Origin: Planctomycetota bacterium
Lineage (GTDB): Bacteria > Planctomycetota > MHYJ01 > JACPRB01
Reading direction: 5' to 3'
DNA: 8,989 nt
Assembly: GCA_016200125.1 (NCBI GenBank)
Contig: JACQFK010000358.1
Location: forward strand, 1-8,989
Shown: in pieces, positions 1 to 6,480 of the stretch
Position numbering within the stretch: the stretch's first letter is position 1
Layout: each line of letters starts with the position of its first letter
The notes under the pieces: generated by a model
Database searches by the model: none
Seen by the model: only the letters and a program-made list of their open reading frames with translations
Told to the model about the DNA's origin: nothing
Made by a program: the position numbers and the translations under genes

Positions 1-584
1 CCGACCAGCAGCGCGCCGATGCCGGCCATCGTGTGCTCGGTGGTGTTCCCCTTGATCGCGGGCTTGCCCTCGGCATTGAGCAGCTGCATCCGCTCGCCCT
101 GGCCGATCGGGTCGTAGCAGAGCACGGCCAGCCCGTTCTTCACGAGCAGGAGGGAGATGCGCTGGTAGGCCTCCTCGGCCTTGCCCTTGTCGCTGTGGCC
201 GCAGGGCACGAGCACGCCGGGAAAGGGCCCCTTCCCCTCCGGAAGATAAAGCACGGCCGTCACGTGATGTCCGGGCCGGCTCTCGTAGATCACCTTCTCG
301 ACGCGGAAGCCGTCGCCCTTCACGGTGCCGACGACCTTCGCGTTCAGCGGCGTCTTCTCCGGGAACCCGCCGAGGGCCTCGATGAACTTCGCCCGCAGCA
401 GCTCCTGGCGCTTCGTTACGTCCTCCGGCGTCTTGAGGGCCGCCACCGCCTTGCGGCGGGCGTCGAACTGCTTGCCGCACTCGCCCTGGAGCCAGCTGTA
501 GAGCATCTTCCGGGGCTGATCCTCGGGCTTGAAGACGGTCAGATACTCGGATTGAAGCGCCAGGAGCAGCGCGGCAAGGATCAT
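1..584 (-). CDS. Exported alpha/beta hydrolase, acetylxylan-esterase-like (3' end cut by window edge)
   Basis: This is a partial gene of 194 complete codons, and its C-terminal part lies beyond the left edge. The ATG at 584 is preceded by GGGGAA (596-591) with a 6-nt spacer, and it lies 2 bp after the stop of the M14 peptidase gene, so the two are co-transcribed. The protein opens with a very short hydrophobic signal (MILAALLLALQ). Helical sequence follows to about residue 80. An alpha/beta-hydrolase strand pattern comes next: VLYLPEGKGPFPGVLVPCGH (residues 111-130), then a helix, then AVLCYDPIGQGERMQ (153-167). The DPIGQGER signature is typical of the large esterase group annotated as acetylxylan esterase or Abhydrolase_7 in Planctomycetes. 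The nucleophile Ser and the Asp/His of the triad would lie outside the window and cannot be checked. Deacetylation of a polysaccharide is a family-level inference. Another carboxylic-ester hydrolase is equally possible. Confidence 0.85.
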   Translation of the reverse strand, partial: MILAALLLALQSEYLTVFKPEDQPRKMLYSWLQGECGKQFDARRKAVAALKTPEDVTKRQELLRAKFIEALGGFPEKTPLNAKVVGTVKGDGFRVEKVIYESRPGHHVTAVLYLPEGKGPFPGVLVPCGHSDKGKAEEAYQRISLLLVKNGLAVLCYDPIGQGERMQLLNAEGKPAIKGNTTEHTMAGIGALLV

Positions 585-586
585 GG

Positions 587-1792
587 TCACTTCCCCATCG
601 CGACGTCGGCCATGACCCGGATCAGCTGGGCACCGAACTCGAGGCGGTCCTGCGACGTCGGCAGCCGCGCGAGCTTCGAGCTCCGGGTGATTCCCTGCTC
701 CAGGAGGAAGGCGGAGAGGCCTCTCTGGCCGTCCAGATACTCGTACACCGTGGCGCGGCCCGGCGCGGGCTTGTCGGCCGGAGGACGCGGTCCCTTCTCC
801 GACGGATTGAAGGTCGTCCGGTCGCGCAGCGCGGCGAAGAAGCGGTCGGCGATCGGCTTGTTCTTCGCCGAGCTGCTCAGCCACTCCCCCGTCTCCTGGT
901 TGTGCAGCGTGAGGAAAAGGCCCGAGAAGGCGTGGATCACCTTCTTCGCGGCGCAGATCTCGGGCATGAGGCGGCGCTGTTCCGGGTTCTCCGGATCGGC
1001 GCTGTCCCAGTTCCGGTTCACGTCGTAGCCGTGCCGGTTGAAGCGCACGCCGCCGCGGGCGCAGCCGTCCGGGTCCATCATCGGGAGGATCTTGAACACG
1101 AGCGTCTTCCGGAGCGGCCCCGCCTCTTCCGAGAGCAGGAAGCGGATCGCCCCCTCGCCCACGAACGACGTCCCGCTCTCCCAGGCGTGCTGGCGGCACA
1201 TGAGCCAGACCGTCGGGGGCGGCGTCGAGGACTCCGACGACAGGTCCGTGATGGTGAGCAGGTGGAGGTCCCGTCCCTCGACCGTCTTTCCGAAGACCTC
1301 GTCCCTCAGATGGGACGAGCCGCGGATCTCATCCATAAAAGTGTTGAAGCGCGACTCGGTATACGGCTCGATGTGGGCGATCCAGAAGTAATCCGAATCC
1401 GGCGTCACACGAAACGTAGCCTCATCCTTCTCCAGCGTGATCTTGTCAAGATGCCTCCAGTTCTTCCCATCGGAGCTGACGACGGGCGGCGTGTCGTCGC
1501 GCACGCAGAGGCCGCCGGGCTTGTAGTTGTATTCGCCTCGCAGATCAGTGAGCGTGATTGTGATTTCGCGGCCCTTTGCGCCGCACAAGCAGAAGTAGTA
1601 CCAACTTGCCTGGCGGTTGCGGCCGTCCTGATCGGCCTGCCCCTTCACGGCGCAGCGAAAGTGCGTCGCGGACAGCCGCTCAATCTTCCCTAAACTTCCA
1701 CCCTCTAATTCCACCGTGATACCCAGCTCAACTCCCGAGGATGCCGAAGCGCAGGCGGCGAGGGGCAGTAGGAGCAGCGGGAGAATCTTCAC
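587..1792 (-). CDS. Lipoprotein zinc carboxypeptidase, peptidase family M14 (CCP-like)
   Basis: The product is a 401-residue zinc metallocarboxypeptidase. The start chosen is GTG at 1792, which overlaps the upstream stop as GTGA and suggests translational coupling. From there the protein begins with a lipoprotein signal, VKILPLLLLPLAAC, with lipobox LAAC (Cys14), so it is probably membrane-anchored. Residues 25-145 form a beta-rich domain resembling the N-terminal domain of cytosolic carboxypeptidase-like M14 enzymes. The catalytic domain follows. Zinc ligands are H202 and E205 in QHAWESG, plus H297 in LTLHNQ. The substrate-binding segment is MDPDG (239-243) and YDVNRNW (256-262), and the likely catalytic Glu is E365 in AFLLEQG. 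All key M14 residues are present, so the enzyme should be active. The substrate could be cell-wall or environmental peptides, which the sequence does not settle. The N-terminal domain has lower GC and rare TTA codons compared with the catalytic half. Confidence 0.92.
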   Translation of the reverse strand: MKILPLLLLPLAACASASSGVELGITVELEGGSLGKIERLSATHFRCAVKGQADQDGRNRQASWYYFCLCGAKGREITITLTDLRGEYNYKPGGLCVRDDTPPVVSSDGKNWRHLDKITLEKDEATFRVTPDSDYFWIAHIEPYTESRFNTFMDEIRGSSHLRDEVFGKTVEGRDLHLLTITDLSSESSTPPPTVWLMCRQHAWESGTSFVGEGAIRFLLSEEAGPLRKTLVFKILPMMDPDGCARGGVRFNRHGYDVNRNWDSADPENPEQRRLMPEICAAKKVIHAFSGLFLTLHNQETGEWLSSSAKNKPIADRFFAALRDRTTFNPSEKGPRPPADKPAPGRATVYEYLDGQRGLSAFLLEQGITRSSKLARLPTSQDRLEFGAQLIRVMADVAMGK

Positions 1793-4281
1793 TTCTGCCC
1801 CGCAAGGAACTCGATCAGGTCGCGGAAGTCCTGGCGCGTGAGCTTCTCGGCCATCTTCTCCGGCATGATGGAGAGCTTCGACGGCTGCCGCTCCTCGATG
1901 GCGACGTTCTTCACCTTCGTCTGCTTGCCCTGCGCGTCGATGAGGACGATCTCCCCCGTGGGCGAGGGGTCCTCGTCGAGGATCCGGCCGTCGAGGATGT
2001 CCCCCTTGGTCGTGCGGATCTTCCAGAGGACGAACATGGGCGCGATCTCGCGGCTCGGCTCGAGGATCGATTCGACCAGCTTCTCCCGGTTGAGCACGTT
2101 GCCGATGGTCGACAGGTCGGGCCCCACGAAGCCGCCGCGGCCGTTCACGCGGTGGCAGACCGAGCACTGCGGGCCCTTCGGGTGGAAGAAGAGCCGCTCG
2201 CCCGCCGCGGCGTCGCCCTTCTCCGCGGCGACCTTCTTCCAGCCGTCCAGCGACGGCGGCTGGCCGGCGGAGCGGCCCATCAGGATCGCGACGAGCTCGC
2301 CGCCCTTCTTCTCCAGCGCCTCCTTCACCTCGGGGCGCTCGATCGCGCCGGACAGAGACCGGATCGCCTCGATCGACGCGGGCCCGTCGAGCTGGCGCAG
2401 CAGGATCCGGCGCGTCTCCTCGGACGAGGCGGCGGAATGGGCGAGGCCCGACACCGCGTCGAAGCGGAGCCCGGGATCGTCGGCGACCCTGCGCAGGATC
2501 GCCTGGGCGGCCTCGTCGGGACGCACCGCGAGGGAACGCAGCGCCTCGAGCCGCAGCGAGGGATCGCCCTCCAGCAGCTTCTCCAGCTTCGGGACGGCCA
2601 CCGAGGGATGGTCGCGGCGAAGCATGCGGAGCGCGAGGGCGCGGAGCGCCGCCGGCTCGTTCGCATCGTCGAAGACTTTCGCGATCAGGATCTCGCTGCC
2701 CAGCTGGTCCACCTGCTGGGGGTTCCGCCCCATCAGCAGGTCCGTCGACGCCAGGTAGGCCTCGAAGATCTCCTTGGTCACGGGCAGCCGCGACGCCGAC
2801 TTCTCCATGGCCGCCGCGAGATCCCCGAGCCTGTCCTCGCCGACCCACTGGATCGCGGCGCGGCGGACGGCGACGTCCGTGTCCTCGAGGAACTTCGCCG
2901 CGGCCGTCGTGTCGCCCGTCCGCCGGAGGGCGCAGAGCAGGCCCAGGCGGATCTTTGCACTGGGATTCCCGACGCGGGGCAGGAGGAACGAGGCGCCTCC
3001 GACGCGGCTCAAGGTCTCGATCGCGCCCCCAACCAGGAAGGGGTCGGGGCTCTCGAGCATCGGAATCAGCCCGGCCATCCGGTCCTTGTCGCGCAGGCGC
3101 AGGATGCCGTTGAGGGCGTCGAGCTCCGCGCTGTTCCGGGGCGCGCGCGTCTCCACGGGTCCGGCGTTGGGCGTCTTCGCGCGGATCCGCCAGAGGCGGC
3201 CCTTCCCGTGCAGCTCGTAGGACCGGTCGACCCAGTCGCTGACGAACACCGAGCCGTCGGGCGCGAGGCCCATCCCGACCGGGCGGAAGTTCTCGCCGCC
3301 CTTGATGATCGTCTCCGGACTCGACGTGAACGAGGCCCCCTTCGGCACCAGGGTGAATTTCTGGATGATGTGATCGCCCCAGGAAGTCGCGAGCAGCGCG
3401 CCCCGGTAGTCCGCCGGGAAGGCGTCATGCTCGTAGGCCGCGACGCCCGACGGCGCTTCTCCGGTGCCGCTGACCATGGGCAGCGTGCCCGGCAGCTCGC
3501 CGTTCCACGCGGTGAAGGGATGGAGCCCCTTGCGCCCGTTGCGGAACTTGTAGCCGTAGTCGCCGCCGTCGACCACGTGGAGCAGGCGGCAGGGCGGCCG
3601 CGAGTCGGGATCGTTGTCCACCGCGAAGAGCCGCCCGTAGACGTCGAAGCAGACGTGGAAGGGGTTCCAGAAGCCCGTCGCCACCTGGACGAGCCCCGTG
3701 CCGTCGGGCCGGCAGCGGAAGATCTTGCCGCCTTCCGTGTCCTTGATCGTCGTGCCGTCCGAGCCGACGAGGGAGAACGGAGCGCCGAGGTTCTCTCCCA
3801 TGCCGAAGTAGACGTTGCCCTCCCGGTCGAACGCGAAGCCCGACAGCCCGTTGTGGGGATAGTTGCCCTTGGTCTCGAGCTTGACGATCGAGTCGCGCCG
3901 CTGCTGGAGCTCGGGCTTGCCGTGCCAGCGGTGGACCTCCCAGCGGGTGGCGAAATAGACGTCCCCGCTCGGGTGGAAGCCGATGCCCATCCCGTAGCGG
4001 AAACCCTCGGCAAAAGTGGTGACCTTGCCCGCGCGGCCGTCGGGCTTGAAGTCCTCGAAGATCAGGATGCGGTCGGTGGGCTTGCCCTTGTAGTTCTTCG
4101 GGGGGAAATGGGTGTTCGACTCGATCACCCAGACGCGGCCCTTCGCGTCGACCGTCAGCCCCGTGGGAGTGTTGAGCTCCGGCTCGGCCGCGACGAGCTC
4201 GACGACGAGACGCTCGTCGACGGCGGCGGGCTTCGGAAGCTCCTGGAGCGCGGCAAACAGAACGGCAATGGCGATGTGCAC
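1789..4281 (-). CDS. PVC-type membrane-bound dehydrogenase: beta-propeller, HEAT-like repeats, cytochrome c domain
   Basis: The product is 830 residues and is probably an exported oxidoreductase that passes electrons to its own haem. The start is GTG at 4281, with GGGAGGA (4296-4290) 8 nt upstream, and it yields a short signal peptide (VHIAIAVLFAALQ). Residues about 23-367 form a propeller of the kind in PVC membrane-bound dehydrogenase domains, related to PQQ-dependent sugar dehydrogenases. Repeated blade signatures include GLTVDAKGRVWVIES (41-55), MGIGFHPSGDVYFATR (98-113) and GMGLAPDGSVFVSDW (336-350). Residues about 385-665 are alpha-helical HEAT-like repeats. The C-terminal haem domain has CSVCH (706-710), with M806 in SIMPEKM as the likely axial methionine. 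This architecture is essentially restricted to Planctomycetes and Verrucomicrobia relatives. The substrate is unknown, and a sugar or other alcohol is a family-based guess. It is the first gene of a three-gene leftward operon. Confidence 0.93.
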   Translation of the reverse strand: MHIAIAVLFAALQELPKPAAVDERLVVELVAAEPELNTPTGLTVDAKGRVWVIESNTHFPPKNYKGKPTDRILIFEDFKPDGRAGKVTTFAEGFRYGMGIGFHPSGDVYFATRWEVHRWHGKPELQQRRDSIVKLETKGNYPHNGLSGFAFDREGNVYFGMGENLGAPFSLVGSDGTTIKDTEGGKIFRCRPDGTGLVQVATGFWNPFHVCFDVYGRLFAVDNDPDSRPPCRLLHVVDGGDYGYKFRNGRKGLHPFTAWNGELPGTLPMVSGTGEAPSGVAAYEHDAFPADYRGALLATSWGDHIIQKFTLVPKGASFTSSPETIIKGGENFRPVGMGLAPDGSVFVSDWVDRSYELHGKGRLWRIRAKTPNAGPVETRAPRNSAELDALNGILRLRDKDRMAGLIPMLESPDPFLVGGAIETLSRVGGASFLLPRVGNPSAKIRLGLLCALRRTGDTTAAAKFLEDTDVAVRRAAIQWVGEDRLGDLAAAMEKSASRLPVTKEIFEAYLASTDLLMGRNPQQVDQLGSEILIAKVFDDANEPAALRALALRMLRRDHPSVAVPKLEKLLEGDPSLRLEALRSLAVRPDEAAQAILRRVADDPGLRFDAVSGLAHSAASSEETRRILLRQLDGPASIEAIRSLSGAIERPEVKEALEKKGGELVAILMGRSAGQPPSLDGWKKVAAEKGDAAAGERLFFHPKGPQCSVCHRVNGRGGFVGPDLSTIGNVLNREKLVESILEPSREIAPMFVLWKIRTTKGDILDGRILDEDPSPTGEIVLIDAQGKQTKVKNVAIEERQPSKLSIMPEKMAEKLTRQDFRDLIEFLAGQK

Positions 4282-4289
4282 CCGCTGCG

Positions 4290-4296
4290 TCCTCCC
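4290..4296 (-). promoter_or_regulatory. Ribosome binding site deciding the GTG start of the PVC dehydrogenase
   Basis: On the minus strand this reads GGGAGGA and lies 8 nt before GTG 4281-4279. It supports the GTG over an in-frame ATG at 4359. That ATG would add 26 residues in front of the signal peptide and lie beyond the candidate promoter. Confidence 0.75.
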
Positions 4297-4317
4297 GAAG
4301 TGAGCCCGCTCCCCCGT

Positions 4318-4344
4318 ACTATACGCCTGCGTTGCGGTTATACT
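4318..4344. promoter_or_regulatory. Candidate overlapping divergent promoters
   Basis: This AT-richer patch in an otherwise GC-rich intergenic stretch holds two -10-like hexamers facing apart. TATAGT lies on the minus strand at 4323-4318, serving the dehydrogenase operon. TATACT lies on the plus strand at 4339-4344, serving the DUF2007/DUF885 gene. Each -35 region would fall on or next to the opposite promoter's elements, so the two would compete for polymerase. Neither has a convincing TTGACA-like -35 at 17 bp spacing, so this is only a candidate. The plus promoter would leave a leader of only about 13 nt before ATG 4364. Confidence 0.35.
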
Positions 4345-4363
4345 GGATCGTCGGTTCAAATCG

Positions 4364-4673
4364 ATGCGGAAAATCTACTCCACCACGATCATCGGCCAGG
4401 CGGAGATGCTCAAGGTGGTGCTCCGCAGCCACGGCATCGAGTCGCGCCTGGAGAACGAGGGCGGAGCCCTGTACGCCGTGGGGACGCCCACGGCGGCGGT
4501 CCCGATCGTGATCGTGGTCGACGACGAGCGCGCCGACGAGGCGGCCCGGATCATCGCCGAGGAGTTCACCCGGAACCGAACCCCGGACCCGACGGAGATC
4601 CAGGTCCAATTGCTCTGCTCCTGCGGAAAGACGCTGCACTATCCGAAAGGGGAGGATCCGCCCGAGGAGTGCC
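4364..4673 (+). CDS. DUF2007 domain plus half zinc ribbon: 5' part of a frame-disrupted gene
   Basis: This is the N-terminal part of what appears to be a longer protein. From ATG 4364, residues 1-68 match the DUF2007 type (putative signal-transducing domain). They start MRKIYSTTIIGQAEMLK, continue with a helix and SHGIESRLENEGG, then a strand PIVIVVDDERADEA and a C-terminal helix. A zinc-ribbon-like piece follows, with CSCG (85-88) and EECP (101-104). A second CPxC-type knuckle is expected but absent. After Cys103 (codon 4670-4672) this frame runs on to a stop at 5339-5341, but as low-complexity Arg/Pro/Gly sequence of shadow type. The plausible continuation, a transmembrane helix and the DUF885-like protein, is in the frame one base ahead. 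No strong Shine-Dalgarno sequence precedes the start. The domain's role is not experimentally clear, and a cytoplasmic regulatory function is the family assumption. Confidence 0.75.
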
Positions 4674-4680
4674 CTCCTCG
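4663..4680. repeat. Perfect 7-bp inverted repeat at the frame junction
   Basis: CGAGGAG (4663-4669) and CTCCTCG (4674-4680) pair perfectly around the 4-nt loop TGCC. The reading frame that makes sense changes within this hairpin: DUF2007 and EEC are before it, and the transmembrane helix of the next domain is after it. It may have favoured a deletion in the cell or an error during sequencing or assembly. Confidence 0.8.
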
Positions 4681-6419
4681 CCCTGCTGGCCTGCGTCGCG
4701 ATCATCTTCTGGATGCGGGGCAAGGTCAGCCTGCGCCGCTCCGACCAGGCGCCGGTCTCCCATGCCGAGTGGGTCCGGCGGCTCCGCGAGCGGATCGCCG
4801 CCATCCCGCCGGTCGTGGTGCCCCGCATGGATCCTCAGTCCATCGCCGGCCCCTTGATCAAGGAACTGCCCGAGGACGCGGCGCGCTTCGCCTCGACCCT
4901 CGAGGCGGCCGGAACCGTCGACGCCCTGGTCGATCTCTGGATCCGCTTCGTCGCGGAGCTGGCCCCGGACTGGTCGGTGGAATCCGGCTTCGCGGACACG
5001 CCGCGCCTGACCCGATACTCGACCCGCCTGAACCAGACGCTCGCGCTGATGAACGTGCTGGTCCTGCAGAAGCTCCGGTCGCTTCCGGCGTCGACCTCCA
5101 CGCTGGACGGCCGCCTCTTCGAACGGGAACTGGAAGCCGCCGTCCTCCCCCACGTCCTCTTCGGACCGGAGCTGAAGGACCCGAGAGCGCCGCTCTGGAG
5201 CGTCCGGGCCTCCGCGGGCGTGAAGGACAAGCCCGCGCTGCTCGCGGATCGGCTGGAACAGATCCCCGGGCAGATCCGCGAATTCCTCCCGCTTCTCGCG
5301 GAGGCGCCTCCCCGGCTCTGGATCGAACGCGCCCTCCGTGAGCTCAACGACGTGCTGGAGCTGCTCCGGGACTACGAGCAGTCCTCTCCCGGGGACCGGG
5401 TCAAGGCGGCGGTGGGAAAAGTCCGGGAGGAGCTCGTCGCCTACGGGACCCGCCTGCGCAGCCTGGAGGGCGCGAACCGTCCGCTTCCCGCGCAGGATCC
5501 GCGCTGGATCGCCTTCATGATCCAGGATGTGGAGTTCTCGGGAAGGACGCTGCGGCAGACCGCGGAACTGCTGCTGGAGATCTCGAACAAGGCCGAGTCG
5601 GGATGGAATTCCTGGGACGGGATCCGGAACCCGGCCAGCGTCTCCTACGGCTTCGAGGAATGGCGCCAGGAAGTCCGGCGGCTGGCCGCCCGCTCGCGGG
5701 ACATCACCGTCGAACTCGGCTTCGCGGAAGTCCCTCCAGGAGAGCTTCCGGAAATCGTGACCTCGCCCCACATCTCCAGGAACTGGCGCGAGTGGCCCCA
5801 CTACAGGACCCGGCTGCTGGGACCTTCCCTGGAGGCCCGGCTCCGGGTGACCCCCTGGGAAGGCTTCGAAACGCAGAAGGCCCTGTGCTCGCCGGAGAGC
5901 GCCCTCTTCAGCACGATGGGAGAGACCTATCCGGGCCGGCACCTGCACGCCGTCCTTTCCCGCCGCGACGGCACGCTGATGCGGCGGATCTACAGCAGCA
6001 GCACCCTGTCGGAAGGCTGGAGCGAGTACTCCCGGCGCTGGGCCCTCGAACGCGAGCCCGCCGGAAGCTTTCACCGGGCGGCGATGGACGGCTTCCGCCA
6101 CACGCAGGGTTTCGCCGGGGCCGTCGAGATCTGCTTCCTGTCGGGAACGCTCTCGGAATCCGAGGCCCTGACGATGCTGCAGGCGGGGAACGAGGAAGCG
6201 GAAGAGTCGGCCCGCTCCCGCCTGGGCTGGGCCAGCCTGGAGCCTCTCGTCACCACGCATTCAGTCCTGGGCGAGCACGACCTCGTCGCGCTGCGCGTCG
6301 AGCTTCAGACGAAGCTCGGCGCGCGCTTCGACCTGAAGCGCTTCCACACGCGGGTGCTCGGCTACGGCCACACGCCGGTCGCGCTCATTCGCGAGGAGCT
6401 GCTGCGGGACTGGAAATAA
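4674..6419 (+). CDS. Membrane-anchored DUF885-like protein with degenerate motifs: 3' part of the disrupted gene
   Basis: The first ATG in this frame is at 4713, giving 568 residues (stop TAA 6417-6419). The frame is open and meaningful earlier: 4671-4712 encodes a hydrophobic helix, ALLALLACVAIIFW, followed by basic RGKVSLRR. No ATG, GTG or TTG occurs in this frame between 4626 and 4713, and the ATG has no Shine-Dalgarno sequence. It therefore looks like the continuation of the DUF2007 frame. Counting from 4713, residues about 40-560 resemble DUF885, a family of presumed hydrolases. Landmarks are the helical N-half with LDGRLFERELEAAVLP (131-146), GETYPGRHLH (403-412) where the family has HExYPGHHLQ, SEGWSEYSRRW (433-443) for the EGWxxYxE motif, and LGARFDLKRFHTRVLGYG (535-552) near the C-terminus. 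The first His of the HE pair is Gly here, one His of the HH pair is Arg, and the usual WPGQ block is LGEH. Catalysis is therefore doubtful. Confidence 0.75.
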   Translation, partial: LLALLACVAIIFWMRGKVSLRRSDQAPVSHAEWVRRLRERIAAIPPVVVPRMDPQSIAGPLIKELPEDAARFASTLEAAGTVDALVDLWIRFVAELAPDWSVESGFADTPRLTRYSTRLNQTLALMNVLVLQKLRSLPASTSTLDGRLFERELEAAVLPHVLFGPELKDPRAPLWSVRASAGVKDKPALLADRLEQIPGQIREFLPLLAEAPPRLWIERALRELNDVLELLRDYEQSSPGDRVKAAVGKVREELVAYGTRLRSLEGANRPLPAQDPRWIAFMIQDVEFSGRTLRQTAELLLEISNKAESGWNSWDGIRNPASVSYGFEEWRQEVRRLAARSRDITVELGFAEVPPGELPEIVTSPHISRNWREWPHYRTRLLGPSLEARLRVTPWEGFETQKALCSPESALFSTMGETYPGRHLHAVLSRRDGTLMRRIYSSSTLSEGWSEYSRRWALEREPAGSFHRAAMDGFRHTQGFAGAVEICFLSGTLSESEALTMLQAGNEEAEESARSRLGWASLEPLVTTHSVLGEHDLVALRVELQTKLGARFDLKRFHTRVLGYGHTPVALIREELLRDWK

Positions 6420-6470
6420 AACTCGGCGCCTGCGCCGCGCATTCAAAGAGTAGGAGCGGGACGTATCCCC

Positions 6471-6476
6471 GGAGGA
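6471..6476 (+). promoter_or_regulatory. Ribosome binding site of the carbon-nitrogen hydrolase gene
   Basis: GGAGGA lies 4 nt before ATG 6481 and fixes this start, which also gives a proper signal peptide. It falls in the 61-bp gap after the DUF885-like gene. No clear promoter or terminator is seen in the gap, so read-through from upstream is likely. Confidence 0.7.
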
Positions 6477-6480
6477 CCCC

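Noticed and set aside
1793..2848. N-terminal extension of the M14 peptidase frame to a start at 2848
   Set aside because: The extra 352 residues are Arg/Gly/Pro-rich shadow sequence overlapping the dehydrogenase's haem and HEAT regions. The GTG at 1792 gives a proper lipoprotein signal and a GTGA junction.
4282..4359. Longer start (ATG 4359) for the dehydrogenase gene
   Set aside because: It would put 26 polar residues ahead of the signal peptide and overlap the candidate promoters. The GTG at 4281 has an excellent ribosome binding site.
4660..4685. Programmed +1 ribosomal frameshift joining DUF2007 to DUF885
   Set aside because: No classical slippery codon with an adjacent stop or slow codon is present. 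The hairpin overlaps the shift point instead of lying downstream, and a simple +1 shift would not restore the missing zinc-ribbon cysteine.
1741..4857. Open frame of over 1000 codons on the plus strand, antisense to the dehydrogenase gene
   Set aside because: Its translation is rich in Arg, Leu, Asp and Gly with no recognisable domain. It mirrors the codon periodicity of the real minus-strand gene and runs across the promoter region into the next locus, so it is a GC-driven shadow.
4674..5341. Continuation of the DUF2007 frame to its own stop at 5341
   Set aside because: After EECP the translation becomes Arg/Pro/Ala-rich with no domain, while the frame one base ahead encodes a membrane helix and DUF885-like sequence.
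4566..6260. Long minus-strand open frame (564 codons) antisense to the DUF885-like gene
   Set aside because: Shadow composition with no recognisable motifs, and fully covered by a gene with clear family motifs on the other strand.
6425..6436. GGCGC-CT-GCGCC inverted repeat after the DUF885-like gene as a terminator
   Set aside because: The 2-nt loop is too small and no T-run follows.
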